Position numbers and translations under genes: made by a program
NCBI GenBank assembly: GCA_016787445.1
Contig: JAEUTQ010000057.1
Location: forward strand, 27,954-91,953
DNA: 64,000 nt
Direction of reading: 5' to 3'
From: Bacteroidia bacterium
GTDB lineage: Bacteria > Bacteroidota > Bacteroidia > B-17B0 > Aurantibacillaceae
The notes under the pieces: model-generated
What the model was told of the DNA's origin: nothing
What the model saw: only the letters and a program-made list of their open reading frames with translations
The model's database searches: none
Part shown: positions 16,765-25,552 of the stretch, piece after piece
Layout of the letters: each line of letters starts with the position of its first letter
Position numbering within the stretch: the first letter of the stretch is position 1

Positions 16765-18771
16765 ATGAAAAAACTTATCTACTTAGTTTTGTTTTTTGCA
16801 TTCCTTCAGAACATTAACGCACAAGATGCGCAAACCAAATCTTGGTCGGCCGACGATAAAAAGACTTTTGAAGCTGCTAATAAACTCTTCAACAAACGTT
16901 TTTATGCGCAAGCATATGAAAAGTACAAATCTCTTTTCGCATCACATGAAAATGATATTTTTTTAAAATTCGTGACGGGCGTAAGTGCGGTTTATTTAAA
17001 CGATAAACACGATGAAGCAGAAACTTTATTAAATGAAGTGAAAGCGAAGGATAAAAAAAATAAAGACGTAGATTATTATCTCGCTCTTCTTTATCACAAA
17101 ACATATCAATTCGACAAAGCCCTTGAGTTAGCGAATGCCTTACTGACTAATCCTAAAATCACTCCTGAAGATAAAGCAGAACTTGAGCGTTTGGTTTTCT
17201 TCAGCAAAAACGGAAAAGAATTATATCAAACTCCGGTAGATGCTAAAATTGAAAACTTAGGTTCGCCAATTAATACGGAAAATGCAGAGTACGCTCCTGT
17301 AGTTAGTCCGGATGAAGAAACCATCATTTATACTTACAGAGGAAAAGAAAGTATGGGCGGATTGGTTGACGAGAACAATAAACCAAATCCAAAAGGAGAT
17401 TACAATGAAGATATTTTTGTGGCTAAAAAAATAGATAAAGTTTGGCAAACTCCTGCCGGCTTAAGTGAGTTAAATACCATTGATAACGACGCTGCCATTG
17501 CTTTATCTCCGGATGGTGAATTGCTTTTTATTTTCAAATATACCGGTGATAATGGTGATATCTATGTTAGTCACCGCGATAATGGAAAATACGGTCCGGC
17601 AGAAAAATTAGCCGGTGAAATTAATTCTCCTTCATGGGAAGGAAGTGTATCCATGTCTACTGATCAAAAGAAAATCTATTTTGCAAGTGAACGTCCGGGT
17701 GGATTTGGCGGAAAAGATTTATACGTAGCCACCAAAAATGAAGATGGATCTTGGGGTAATGTGAAAAATTTAGGAGATAAGATTAACACGAAATACGACG
17801 AAGACGCGCCGTTTATCTCTCCTGACAGCCGTACCTTAGTTTTCAGTTCTGAAGGCCACAATAGTATTGGTGATTTCGACTTATTTACTTCCGATTGGAA
17901 TAAAAAAGACACGACATGGTCGGCTCCAAAAAATTTAGGTTACCCAATCAATACTACCGATGATGATTTGTTTTATGTTTTATCTGCCGATGGAAAGCGC
18001 GGTTATTTCTCAAGTGCACGTAAAGGTGGTAAAGGTGATCAGGATTTATATATGATTGAACCGGCTATCGCCGCAAAGAAAACATTCATAACTATTATTA
18101 AAGGTAAGGTTACTGAAAATTTAGTGCCATACGAAACTGACATTACCGTTAGCGTTGAAGGTGATTCTAAAAATTACGGGACTTACCGTTCAAACCCTGA
18201 GAGTGGAAACTTCGTTGTAAACTTACCTTCCGGAAAAAATTACAAGTTGACATTCTACCATGAAGTTTTAGGTGATAAAATTTTCAATGTAAGTACAGAA
18301 CAAGTGGAAGATGATTACGCAGAAAAGTTAGTGAATGTGAATTTTGGTATGAGTGATACAGCCACTTTTAATCCGCAAAACATTGTGATAAAACCAGGAG
18401 CTGATACTGGTAAAGTAGCCACTGTTACAAACAATACCCCAACTACAGAAGGAGATGTATTTAGCAAATACGGCTCTGTAAAAATTCCGGGATTAAAATA
18501 CTATGTACAAGTTGCAGCAACAGCTAATCCAGGAAGCTATGACCGATCGATACTAAAAAAACTGTGTAAAATTAAAGATGGTGGTGTATTGAGAGATAAT
18601 ATCAAATTATTGATTACCGATAAGGAATTTGACACATTAAACGATGCCAATGCCTTCTTAAAAGAAGTTCGCGCTGCAGGTCAGCCCGACGCGTTTATTA
18701 CTGCTAAACTCAACGGTCAACGTTACTATCTAATTGATTTAATAAAAATGAAAGTGTGGGATTCAAAATAA
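16765..18771 (+). CDS. TPR, PD40 propeller and SPOR-like envelope protein, copy 2
   Basis: A tandem paralogue of the preceding gene (668 residues) with the same domain order: signal peptide ending NAQ, TPR-like helices (about 25-135), PD40 propeller (about 165-435, again with FASERPGGFGGKDLY), regulatory-like domain (about 445-535) and SPOR-like C-terminus (about 570-665, YYVQVAATANPGSY). The start is ATG 16765; a TTG five codons earlier is unlikely. The stop codon lies inside the terminator stem-loop at 18753-18787. The pair arose by gene duplication. Both probably act in the envelope, perhaps as partners or alternative versions; the direct function is unknown. Confidence 0.85.
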   Translation: MKKLIYLVLFFAFLQNINAQDAQTKSWSADDKKTFEAANKLFNKRFYAQAYEKYKSLFASHENDIFLKFVTGVSAVYLNDKHDEAETLLNEVKAKDKKNKDVDYYLALLYHKTYQFDKALELANALLTNPKITPEDKAELERLVFFSKNGKELYQTPVDAKIENLGSPINTENAEYAPVVSPDEETIIYTYRGKESMGGLVDENNKPNPKGDYNEDIFVAKKIDKVWQTPAGLSELNTIDNDAAIALSPDGELLFIFKYTGDNGDIYVSHRDNGKYGPAEKLAGEINSPSWEGSVSMSTDQKKIYFASERPGGFGGKDLYVATKNEDGSWGNVKNLGDKINTKYDEDAPFISPDSRTLVFSSEGHNSIGDFDLFTSDWNKKDTTWSAPKNLGYPINTTDDDLFYVLSADGKRGYFSSARKGGKGDQDLYMIEPAIAAKKTFITIIKGKVTENLVPYETDITVSVEGDSKNYGTYRSNPESGNFVVNLPSGKNYKLTFYHEVLGDKIFNVSTEQVEDDYAEKLVNVNFGMSDTATFNPQNIVIKPGADTGKVATVTNNTPTTEGDVFSKYGSVKIPGLKYYVQVAATANPGSYDRSILKKLCKIKDGGVLRDNIKLLITDKEFDTLNDANAFLKEVRAAGQPDAFITAKLNGQRYYLIDLIKMKVWDSK

Positions 18772-18787
18772 TCCCGCACTTATTTTT
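18753..18787 (+). terminator. Terminator overlapping two convergent gene ends
   Basis: An 11-bp stem (18753-18763 with 18770-18780, one G-U pair) and a 6-nt loop are followed by tatttttc. It includes the stop codon of the upstream gene and the stop of aroE on the other strand, so both 3' ends share it. Confidence 0.7.
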
Positions 18788-19520
18788 CATTCCATATTTC
18801 CCAACTTTTTTCAGCTTGAAGCTTAAGCATGCTTAAACCATTTATGGTTGTGGCGCCTTGCTCTCTGCATTTTTTTAAGAATAAAGTTTCTTCAGGATTA
18901 TAAATTAAATCATAAGCCAGATGATCGGCGGTAACCTGTTCATATGGAATCGCCGGAGCTTCGTGAATGTTCGGGAACATTCCGAGTGGCGTACAATTTA
19001 CCAGTAATAAAAATTGCTTAAGTATAACCGGATTGAGTTCGGAATAAAAGAAAGTATTCGGTGTTTTTTTAATGTTTGAAGAAGTCACAAAATAATACTC
19101 CACGCCAATACTTTTTAATGCATAAGCTACCGCTTTAGAACTTCCGCCGGTGCCAAATATCAAGGCGCGAATATGCTTAGGTTCCAGAAATGGTTTGATG
19201 CTAAAACGAAATCCGAATTCATCTGTATTGTACCCTTTTGTTTTACCATTCGTGATTTTTATGCAATTCACAGCTCCGATCGCCTTAGCTTCTTCTGAAA
19301 TTTCGCTGAGAAAAGGCATCACCTCTTCTTTATAGGGTACGGTGACGTTTAATCCGGAAAGTTCCGGGTTATTTTGAATAAAAGATGGGAATTCTTTTAT
19401 GTTTTCTAATTCGAAATTATTGTAGGAATAATTATTCAAGCCCAGCGTTCCAAATTTCTCCTCAAAATATTTTTTAGAAAATGAATGTGATAATTTCTTA
19501 CCTATTAGTCCGAATTGCAT
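18780..19520 (-). CDS. aroE: Shikimate dehydrogenase
   Basis: A 246-residue NADPH enzyme that reduces 3-dehydroshikimate in aromatic amino acid synthesis. It shows the substrate site KLSHSFSK (residues 9-16), catalytic Lys64 in NVTVPYKEE, Asn85, Asp100 in NTDEFGF, and the nucleotide-binding loop FGTGGSSKAV. The length is slightly short of the typical 270. It is a single-gene unit on the minus strand, with terminators on both sides. Confidence 0.94.
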   Translation of the reverse strand: MQFGLIGKKLSHSFSKKYFEEKFGTLGLNNYSYNNFELENIKEFPSFIQNNPELSGLNVTVPYKEEVMPFLSEISEEAKAIGAVNCIKITNGKTKGYNTDEFGFRFSIKPFLEPKHIRALIFGTGGSSKAVAYALKSIGVEYYFVTSSNIKKTPNTFFYSELNPVILKQFLLLVNCTPLGMFPNIHEAPAIPYEQVTADHLAYDLIYNPEETLFLKKCREQGATTINGLSMLKLQAEKSWEIWNEK

Positions 19521-19530
19521 GTACGAATAT

Positions 19531-19560
19531 AAAAAAAGCCCGTTTAATAACGGGCTTTTA
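19531..19560 (-). terminator. Terminator after the Omp28-like gene
   Basis: A GC-rich stem agcccgtt/aacgggct with a 4-nt loop and A/T tracts on both sides. It can act on either strand. Its position just after the stop of the gene at 19577 indicates termination of the redox operon. Confidence 0.8.
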
Positions 19561-19576
19561 ATTTTAGATTATGCTT

Positions 19577-20485
19577 TTACATGATATGCACCTTCTCTAC
19601 TTGAATAACTTCCTTATTACTTGCTTTATAAATAAACACAACCACACTCGTATGCTTTAGATTGTATTTTGGATTGGACGGCTTCACAGGCCAAGGGTTT
19701 AATTTAAAACATTTATAAGTTTTAGTTACGGTGTCATTAATTGCAATAGGGGCTTTCTTTATTTCATCCCCCCATGAACCATTAACAGCGCCTCTTAATG
19801 TATGCTCGAAATTATAATCAGGTCGTTCATCACCGTTAATTACAGTAGCGCCTACCGGTGGTGAATAATCCTTTTGTGCACCAATAATACTATCTTCGGT
19901 AATCACCACGCTTAAAAAAACATCATCCGTAAATGCCTTTAAGAAAGTTGTTTTAACCTCCACATTTAATAACAATTGCGTTGTGTCAAGTGTTGTTGTC
20001 ACCAACATTTTAGCGTCTTGCGGATTATTTAATAAAGCATCAACCGTTACCGACCAGGTCGTGCGAGGTTGAGGGTATGGAGTTTGTGAACGGTTTACGC
20101 ATCCCTTTGGTAATCCGGCTGCAGACATACCTAAAAAATTATCCCAATCAGTTCCTGCCGGTGTACGGAAATCTTCAGGATAATTAGGAGGAACCGGAGG
20201 CGCAAATTGTGTTCCTGCATGCACCGCAATAACAACTACACTATCGCCGTGACGGTTAACAATAGTGGTAGCATTTTCCGCCGCGCGCGGACAGTTACCA
20301 CAGGTGTGGCCGGTATAATCTTCTACCAATACCTTTCTGAAATTCATTTTCGTAAGATTAGACTTAACGAAGTGCGGATTAACCGTACAATCAGTAACGG
20401 CATCCGGGTTTTGATTCGGATTCTCTACCTTATCACAGGCAAAAAATAAAATCACCGGAAGTATTAATAATGCAATATTTTTCAT
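19577..20485 (-). CDS. Omp28-related outer-membrane lipoprotein with CxxC
   Basis: A 302-residue lipoprotein. A short hydrophobic leader ends in LFFAC, with lipidated Cys17. The segment VLVEDYTGHTCGNCPRA (CGNC, Cys62 and Cys65) is the thioredoxin-like signature of Omp28-family proteins. The C-terminal half is beta-rich and unassigned. The ATG at 20485 is chosen over one at 20515 because it starts the lipoprotein signal. It is the last gene of an apparent three-gene unit with a DUF6029 barrel and a TlpA-like thioredoxin, which suggests a thiol-redox task in the envelope. The substrate is unknown. Confidence 0.85.
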   Translation of the reverse strand: MKNIALLILPVILFFACDKVENPNQNPDAVTDCTVNPHFVKSNLTKMNFRKVLVEDYTGHTCGNCPRAAENATTIVNRHGDSVVVIAVHAGTQFAPPVPPNYPEDFRTPAGTDWDNFLGMSAAGLPKGCVNRSQTPYPQPRTTWSVTVDALLNNPQDAKMLVTTTLDTTQLLLNVEVKTTFLKAFTDDVFLSVVITEDSIIGAQKDYSPPVGATVINGDERPDYNFEHTLRGAVNGSWGDEIKKAPIAINDTVTKTYKCFKLNPWPVKPSNPKYNLKHTSVVVFIYKASNKEVIQVEKVHIM

Positions 20486-20533
20486 GCTTTTGATTTCTAT
20501 ACCTAAGTTAATCATTTAATCAATTTCTATTTG

Positions 20534-22252
20534 TTAAAAGCTGCTGGTTATAGATAACGTTATACCATTAGATGCGGGAACCACGCGGCAAACACCACCA
20601 ACACAAAAAATACCGGCGCTTTGTTTACCATAACTTAATGAAATACGGTGTGCATCTTTATTATATCCAATGGTTCCTAAATAATAATGAACTTGTAATT
20701 TAGGATCAGGGTTACCAAAATTCCATTGATCAAAAACAGCAATGAATAAATGTCCGTTTGGCCACCATTCAATCATACCCGTTGCCCAATCGCCTTTCGC
20801 AATTAAGTTAGAGTTGGTCTCAACTGACTTTCTATCTGCATCTGTAAATAATCCCTGGAATTCAAATCGAATAGAAGAAGAAGATTTGTATTTGTAAGTG
20901 ACATCAATCACCCCAATTTGGGTGCGTAGATTTTTGTAACCGGCATTAGGAGCATTAAACTGAATAATATTACGATTATAAAACTGATTAGCGTAAACAA
21001 AAGTTGCCTTAATTTTTTTACTGAATTTCTTATTGACTTCAACAAAAAAATCGTGATAATATTTTTTATTATTATCACGCAGTTCTTCAAAATCCCATTT
21101 CGTTTGATAATAAGTCATTGCAGTACTTGAGTCACGAACACCATATTGATTTAATCCACAAGCTTGCGAGTAATTAACTGTAATTTCCATTCCATACTTA
21201 CCTCCGATAAGTGAACCCTTCTTTACCCTGTACTGTGCTTCTGCCATAAAACCAATCTCGCCGTTTAATTGTGTGGCATATGGATTTAAAGCTAATAAAG
21301 TGTAGGAATGCTGCTTCGTTGTTGCAGGCAAATAATTAATTAATAGATTTTGCAAGCCCTCATTTCTATCACTTCGATAACTCATATTGTCAATTCGTTT
21401 TCCTTGAAGTAAAATGGAAAATCCTTTTCCGGCGTAAGAGATGGTAGAGAATAAAGCATCGCCAAATTTATACGATCCATTATTATCTGCTGTTGGATCG
21501 TTGATTTTATAAGCGTACTCTGTATTAAAATTAAATCCTTCACGGATAATGTTAATGCGTCCGCCGTAACAACCAACATTCTCCGGAATTACTAAGTTAT
21601 TGTCTTGATCAGCTTGATACTTGCTTACGAAACTTCCACCTAAAATTACACGTGTTTTTTTGTTGCCAAGAATAGAATCAAACAATTCATTCACGTTTAA
21701 CTCTCCATCAAAGCCACGCACAATTCCCGGACCTTTACCAAAGAATAAACGTTGTTTACCAATGATTCCTTTAAAGGTAAATCCTTTATAAGGACTTGAA
21801 ATAATTCGTGCCCCATCAATAGAATTATCATAAAGTAATCCCGGCTCGTAGTAAGCGCGCAACATTAATCCGTTTCCGAATTGCTCGTAAAAATTACCAA
21901 TGGTAATATCTAATAAATCCGTTTGATAACGCGCAAAGCGATTGACAATACCTTCACCCTTGTAAGAAGGAAGGAAACCCTGACGGACATTGTTGTAAGC
22001 TTCATAACGAACACCCGCCGAAAATTTACCACGGGTATAATTAATGTTTCCAAAAACGTTCGATAATAATTTTTCCGGAACTTTAGGAGCACCAATTAAA
22101 GAATCGGTTTCGTAATATTGAGCGTCTATCTGAAAATTTCCGTGTATTGAATTTAATTCATCCACAACCGGATTTTGTGCTCTAAGGGTTTGCACACCTG
22201 CAACCAGAGTTCCAAAAAGAAATAACTTTACCGAAGTCTTTAAAAACGTCAT
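20534..22252 (-). CDS. DUF6029 family outer-membrane barrel-like protein
   Basis: A 572-residue secreted protein. Its signal peptide ends near LRAQ, and it is followed by a beta-rich body with alternating aromatic strands typical of outer-membrane barrels. I recognise it as a DUF6029-type Bacteroidota protein from its N-terminal pattern (IHGNFQIDAQYY, GNINYTRGKFSAGVRYE, GIIGKQRLFFG). It ends in a barrel-like strand (LSITSSF). It lies 7 nt after the redoxin gene and 48 nt before the Omp28-like gene, so the three are probably co-transcribed. The molecular function is unknown. Confidence 0.8.
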   Translation of the reverse strand: MTFLKTSVKLFLFGTLVAGVQTLRAQNPVVDELNSIHGNFQIDAQYYETDSLIGAPKVPEKLLSNVFGNINYTRGKFSAGVRYEAYNNVRQGFLPSYKGEGIVNRFARYQTDLLDITIGNFYEQFGNGLMLRAYYEPGLLYDNSIDGARIISSPYKGFTFKGIIGKQRLFFGKGPGIVRGFDGELNVNELFDSILGNKKTRVILGGSFVSKYQADQDNNLVIPENVGCYGGRINIIREGFNFNTEYAYKINDPTADNNGSYKFGDALFSTISYAGKGFSILLQGKRIDNMSYRSDRNEGLQNLLINYLPATTKQHSYTLLALNPYATQLNGEIGFMAEAQYRVKKGSLIGGKYGMEITVNYSQACGLNQYGVRDSSTAMTYYQTKWDFEELRDNNKKYYHDFFVEVNKKFSKKIKATFVYANQFYNRNIIQFNAPNAGYKNLRTQIGVIDVTYKYKSSSSIRFEFQGLFTDADRKSVETNSNLIAKGDWATGMIEWWPNGHLFIAVFDQWNFGNPDPKLQVHYYLGTIGYNKDAHRISLSYGKQSAGIFCVGGVCRVVPASNGITLSITSSF

Positions 22253-22259
22253 AAATTTT

Positions 22260-22772
22260 TTAGTGCTTTAGTTTTTCGCCCTTAGCTAATGCCTGAATGT
22301 TTTCGTACAATTTATCTTCGTCACCCTCTGCATAAGAATTGTGACTCCAAACTATTTTACCGCTACCGTCAACTAAAAAAGTATGAGGTACGTTATTTAC
22401 ATTCATAGCGCGTTTGAAATCTTGATTTTCATCAATGTAAACTTCATATTCCCAACCTTTGGTTTTAACATCGGTTACTACTTTACTTGAGCTACGTGCA
22501 TCATCAATAGAAATTGCGATTAACTTAACACCGGTTTCCTTTTGCCACTCCGAATAGTTTTCGGCAATAGCATCTAATTCTTTTTTGCAAGGCTTACACC
22601 AGGTTGCCCAGAAACTAATCACGATAGGTTTACCGTCATTGCTAAAAGTAGAAGAGTTTACTTTGGAACCATCCAGTTTTTTTAAAGTTGCAGCAGGAAT
22701 TTTATCACCATCAGATTTTACAGCGGCGGTTAATGTTACGAAGGCAATAGCCAATAAAAATAATTTTTTCAT
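22260..22772 (-). CDS. TlpA-like periplasmic thioredoxin
   Basis: A 170-residue exported protein: a signal peptide of about 19 residues, then a thioredoxin/AhpC-TSA domain with the motif SFWATWCKPCKKEL (Cys59 and Cys62). Loops typical of TlpA/ResA follow, including a cis-Pro context in VNNVPHTFLVDGSGKIV. It probably reduces or oxidises periplasmic thiols. It heads the DUF6029-Omp28 unit, whose last gene carries another CxxC, so a dedicated redox relay is plausible but unproven. The upstream gap has direct repeats and a hairpin. Confidence 0.9.
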   Translation of the reverse strand: MKKLFLLAIAFVTLTAAVKSDGDKIPAATLKKLDGSKVNSSTFSNDGKPIVISFWATWCKPCKKELDAIAENYSEWQKETGVKLIAISIDDARSSSKVVTDVKTKGWEYEVYIDENQDFKRAMNVNNVPHTFLVDGSGKIVWSHNSYAEGDEDKLYENIQALAKGEKLKH

Positions 22773-22799
22773 AGTGTTTAGATTTTACAAATATTGAAA

Positions 22800-22846
22800 G
22801 TATTTAAATCAAATAAAATGCCAATAAAGAGCGTATTTAAATCAAA
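22800..22846. repeat. 14-nt direct repeat, 33-nt period, upstream of the redox operon
   Basis: gtatttaaatcaaa occurs exactly at 22800-22813 and 22833-22846. The 33-nt spacing is close to three helical turns. It lies 28-74 nt upstream of the redoxin start, where an operator would be expected. The function is unknown. Confidence 0.5.
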
Positions 22847-22902
22847 ATTGTATTCTTAACATAATTTCAGGAATACAATTTTATCCCGATAACTATCGGG
22901 AT
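22844..22902. other. Two consecutive hairpins in the 22773-22944 gap
   Basis: A perfect 12-bp inverted repeat aaaattgtattc/gaatacaatttt (22844-22855, 22871-22882) encloses a 15-nt loop. It is followed at once by a second stem atcccgat/atcggga (22883-22902). Only A/T-rich, mixed sequence follows the second stem, so a classic terminator is uncertain. It may end the gene at 22945 or be a dispersed palindromic repeat. Confidence 0.5.
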
Positions 22903-22944
22903 TAGAATTATAAAGCTAATTGAATTAAAATAACCTGCAAAGAA

Positions 22945-23643
22945 CTATTTCTTTTTCTTTTTTGACTTAGAAATAGGTGCTTTTTTAGCCTGCTTTTTAG
23001 GTTCTTTTTTAGATTTTACATTCTCCTTTTTAGGAGTTGCGGAAGGCTTTTTGGTATCAGCCCAGGTTTTATAAATATCCTGTTGCACAGGACGGTACGC
23101 CGGCTCACGTTGCAATGGCTCACATTCCCTTAATGTGGTATGACATTCATAAGGTAACTGTTGATACAACTTAGTGCCCTCTGTCTTCCAGGCAATCATA
23201 GCATCACTCACATCTTTGATCACTTTTCCGGGATTTCCAACTACTACTTTACGCTTAGGAATAACCGTATCAGCCGGAATAAAACATAGCGCTCCGATGA
23301 TACATTCATCCCCGATAACAACATTATCCATCACAACACTATTCATCCCAACCAAAACATTTTTACCAATGGTACCACCGTGTATAATAGCTCCGTGGCC
23401 GATATGAGCTCCCTCTTTTAACAAAACGGTAGTGCCCGGAAACATATGAATCGTGCAATTTTCCTGAACGTTACATCCATCTTCAATGATGATTTGTCCC
23501 CAATCGCCGCGAATAGCCGCACCGGGACCAACATATACATCGCGACCAATAATAACATTACCGGTTACGGTTGCATTCGGATGAATAAAAGCGGATTTAT
23601 GTATAACAGGTTTATACCCGTTAAATTCGAACACATTTGCCAT
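22945..23643 (-). CDS. PaaY/CaiE-type gamma-carbonic-anhydrase-like hexapeptide protein
   Basis: A 232-residue left-handed beta-helix protein with hexapeptide repeats across residues about 15-140. Three histidines, His66, His83 and His88, have the H-x(n)-H-x4-H spacing of the gamma-carbonic anhydrase zinc site. The segment YQQLPYECHTTLRECEPL matches the C-terminal region of PaaY/CaiE proteins, which act on CoA thioesters or as carbonic anhydrase-like accessories. An extra tail of about 35 residues is very Lys-rich, which is unusual. No paa or cai genes are near, so activity cannot be assigned. Confidence 0.85.
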   Translation of the reverse strand: MANVFEFNGYKPVIHKSAFIHPNATVTGNVIIGRDVYVGPGAAIRGDWGQIIIEDGCNVQENCTIHMFPGTTVLLKEGAHIGHGAIIHGGTIGKNVLVGMNSVVMDNVVIGDECIIGALCFIPADTVIPKRKVVVGNPGKVIKDVSDAMIAWKTEGTKLYQQLPYECHTTLRECEPLQREPAYRPVQQDIYKTWADTKKPSATPKKENVKSKKEPKKQAKKAPISKSKKKKK

Positions 23644-23657
23644 TTTTAGCCGGCAAA

Positions 23658-23894
23658 TTATTTAACGTTCATGACTTCACATTTGTGATCGCCTTTAGGC
23701 GCTAAATTATTGCGATACATATCCGTACAACGATCGCGTGCGCCTTGTTCGTTGTATTCTTTCACGTTGTATTGCGTTTGGTTAATATAACCACCGTTTT
23801 GAGCGGTACTAATCTCGTGACAGGTACAGCTAAAGTTCTTTTTACAAGATGCCAATACAAACAAGGCAGGAATCAATAGAATTAACTTCTTCAT
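23658..23894 (-). CDS. Small hypothetical lipoprotein
   Basis: A 78-residue protein with a clear lipoprotein signal ending FVLASC and five further Cys residues in the short mature part (NFSCTCHE, RDRCTD, HKCEV). It is probably anchored in the outer membrane. No family is recognised. It lies 14 nt upstream of the hexapeptide protein on the same strand. A possible -7 element TATCTTTA sits at 23911-23918. Confidence 0.75.
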   Translation of the reverse strand: MKKLILLIPALFVLASCKKNFSCTCHEISTAQNGGYINQTQYNVKEYNEQGARDRCTDMYRNNLAPKGDHKCEVMNVK

Positions 23895-23910
23895 TTCTTA
23901 AAAGTTTATG

Positions 23911-23918
23911 TAAAGATA
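23911..23918 (-). promoter_or_regulatory. Possible -7 element TATCTTTA before the small lipoprotein
   Basis: TATCTTTA on the minus strand ends 16 nt before the ATG at 23894. It matches the Bacteroidota consensus TAnnTTTG except for the last base. Confidence 0.35.
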
Positions 23919-23984
23919 ATAAAATTATGGATTATTAGCATTTTAGTTTGCTACTTTAATGGTTATCTTTATGGCCTATTGACT

Positions 23985-24923
23985 ATGCAGCCAATAATTG
24001 ATAAAGTTCCAAGAGAGGCCTTATTGGCCGAATTGAACAAAGACCGCTATGTGCGTAAGACCAATAACGGCAATAACGAAATTTATATTATCACTAATCA
24101 CGATTCGCCTAACGTTATGCGCGAAATCGGTCGCTTGCGTGAGGTAACCTTCAGGAATGCGGGCGGCGGAACCGGTAAGGAAATTGATATTGATGAATAT
24201 GATTTAAGCTCACATCCCTATAAGCAATTATTGGTTTGGAACCCGGAAGATCAGGAAATTGTTGGAGCCTACCGCTATATTGCCTGTAAAGATGCTGAAT
24301 TTAGAGATGGCAAAGTGCATTTAGCCACGACTGAATTATTTGATTTTAGTCCGAAATTTTATGCTGAATTTCTACCCTATACGATCGAATTAGGTCGTTC
24401 GTTTATTCAACCCATGTATCAACCTTCGGAGCAATTCAGAAAGGGCTTATTTAGTTTGGATAATTTATGGGACGGATTGGGAGCCATTGTTATCGACAAT
24501 CCTTACATTCAGTACTACTATGGTAAAGTAACCATGTACACTGATTTTAATGTAACGGCACGTGATTATATACTTTCGTTTTTAAAACATTATTTTCCGG
24601 ATCCGGATAACTTAGTTAAACCCATTCATTCGGTTCAATATAAAACGGATGTAACCGATTTTTTAAATGAAATAAAAAATTTACCGTATAAAGAAGGACA
24701 CAGCGTTTTAAATAAAAAAGTACGTGCCTTAGGCGAGAACATTCCGCCATTGATGAATGCTTACATGAATTTATCGAGTACCATGCGCGTTTTTGGTACT
24801 GCTATCAATCCAACGTTTGGTGGTGTTGAAGAAACAGGTATCCTGGTGAGGATTTCCGATATTTATGAAAGCAAAAAAGAACGCCATCTTAATTCCTACT
24901 TACAGGAAAAAGGATTGCTTTAA
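23985..24923 (+). CDS. GNAT-fold acyltransferase, OlsB/hemolysin-like
   Basis: About 312 residues, cytosolic. The core (IGRLREVTFRNAGGGTGKEIDIDEYD, QEIVGAYRYIACKD, IELGRSFIQPMYQ) resembles the Acetyltransf_5 group that includes ornithine N-acyltransferase OlsB and the Bacteroides glycine-lipid enzyme GlsB. These transfer fatty acyl chains from ACP to an amino acid. The acceptor cannot be told from sequence. ATG 23985 is chosen; a TTG two codons earlier is weaker. It lies 11 nt before engB, so they are probably co-transcribed, which does not clarify the function. Confidence 0.75.
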   Translation: MQPIIDKVPREALLAELNKDRYVRKTNNGNNEIYIITNHDSPNVMREIGRLREVTFRNAGGGTGKEIDIDEYDLSSHPYKQLLVWNPEDQEIVGAYRYIACKDAEFRDGKVHLATTELFDFSPKFYAEFLPYTIELGRSFIQPMYQPSEQFRKGLFSLDNLWDGLGAIVIDNPYIQYYYGKVTMYTDFNVTARDYILSFLKHYFPDPDNLVKPIHSVQYKTDVTDFLNEIKNLPYKEGHSVLNKKVRALGENIPPLMNAYMNLSSTMRVFGTAINPTFGGVEETGILVRISDIYESKKERHLNSYLQEKGLL

Positions 24924-24934
24924 TTGAAATTACC

Positions 24935-25552
24935 TTGCAAATAAAAAAAGCCATATTCGCCAAGTCATCGGCCAAAATAACGGAATGCCCTAAACCCGTG
25001 ATGCCTGAGTATGCTTTTATCGGACGAAGCAACGTTGGAAAGAGTTCACTCATTAATATGTTGTGCAATAACAACAAATTAGCACACACCTCTTCCACAC
25101 CGGGCAAAACAAAAATCATGAATCATTTCTTAATTAATGATAATTGGTATTTGGTGGATTTACCGGGATACGGTTATGCTAAAACAAGTAAAGTTGTAAG
25201 AGGAGAATTCGAACAAATCATTACCGATTACATCACCAAACGAAGTAATCTCGTTTGTTTATTTGTATTGGTGGATTACCGATTACCGCTTCAGCAAATT
25301 GACGCGGAATTTATGGAGTGGCTCGGCAAAAAAAATGTTCCGTTTTGTATTGTATTTACAAAGGCCGATAAACTCAGTAAAAGTGAATTGAAAAAAAATC
25401 TGGAAAATTACTTATTAAAGGTGTCTTACATTTTTGAAGACGAACCCAATTATATCATCACCTCCGCCGAAAAAAAGACAGGTAAAGAAGAGTTGTTGGA
25501 ATTTATTGAAGCCCATTTTGATTTGTTTAAGCGTGATAGAGATGAAAAGTGA
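24935..25552 (+). CDS. engB: Ribosome-biogenesis GTPase YihA/EngB
   Basis: A 205-residue TRAFAC GTPase needed for large-subunit assembly. It shows the G1 loop GRSNVGKSS (residues 30-38), G2 in HTSSTPGKTK, G3 DLPGYG, G4 TKAD and a G5-like ITSAEKK. The start is a TTG at 24935. No ATG lies in frame before the conserved N-terminus, and the reading MQIKKAIFAKSSAKITECPKP from there matches where family members begin. The end overlaps the next gene by 11 nt. Confidence 0.95.
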   Translation: MQIKKAIFAKSSAKITECPKPVMPEYAFIGRSNVGKSSLINMLCNNNKLAHTSSTPGKTKIMNHFLINDNWYLVDLPGYGYAKTSKVVRGEFEQIITDYITKRSNLVCLFVLVDYRLPLQQIDAEFMEWLGKKNVPFCIVFTKADKLSKSELKKNLENYLLKVSYIFEDEPNYIITSAEKKTGKEELLEFIEAHFDLFKRDRDEK

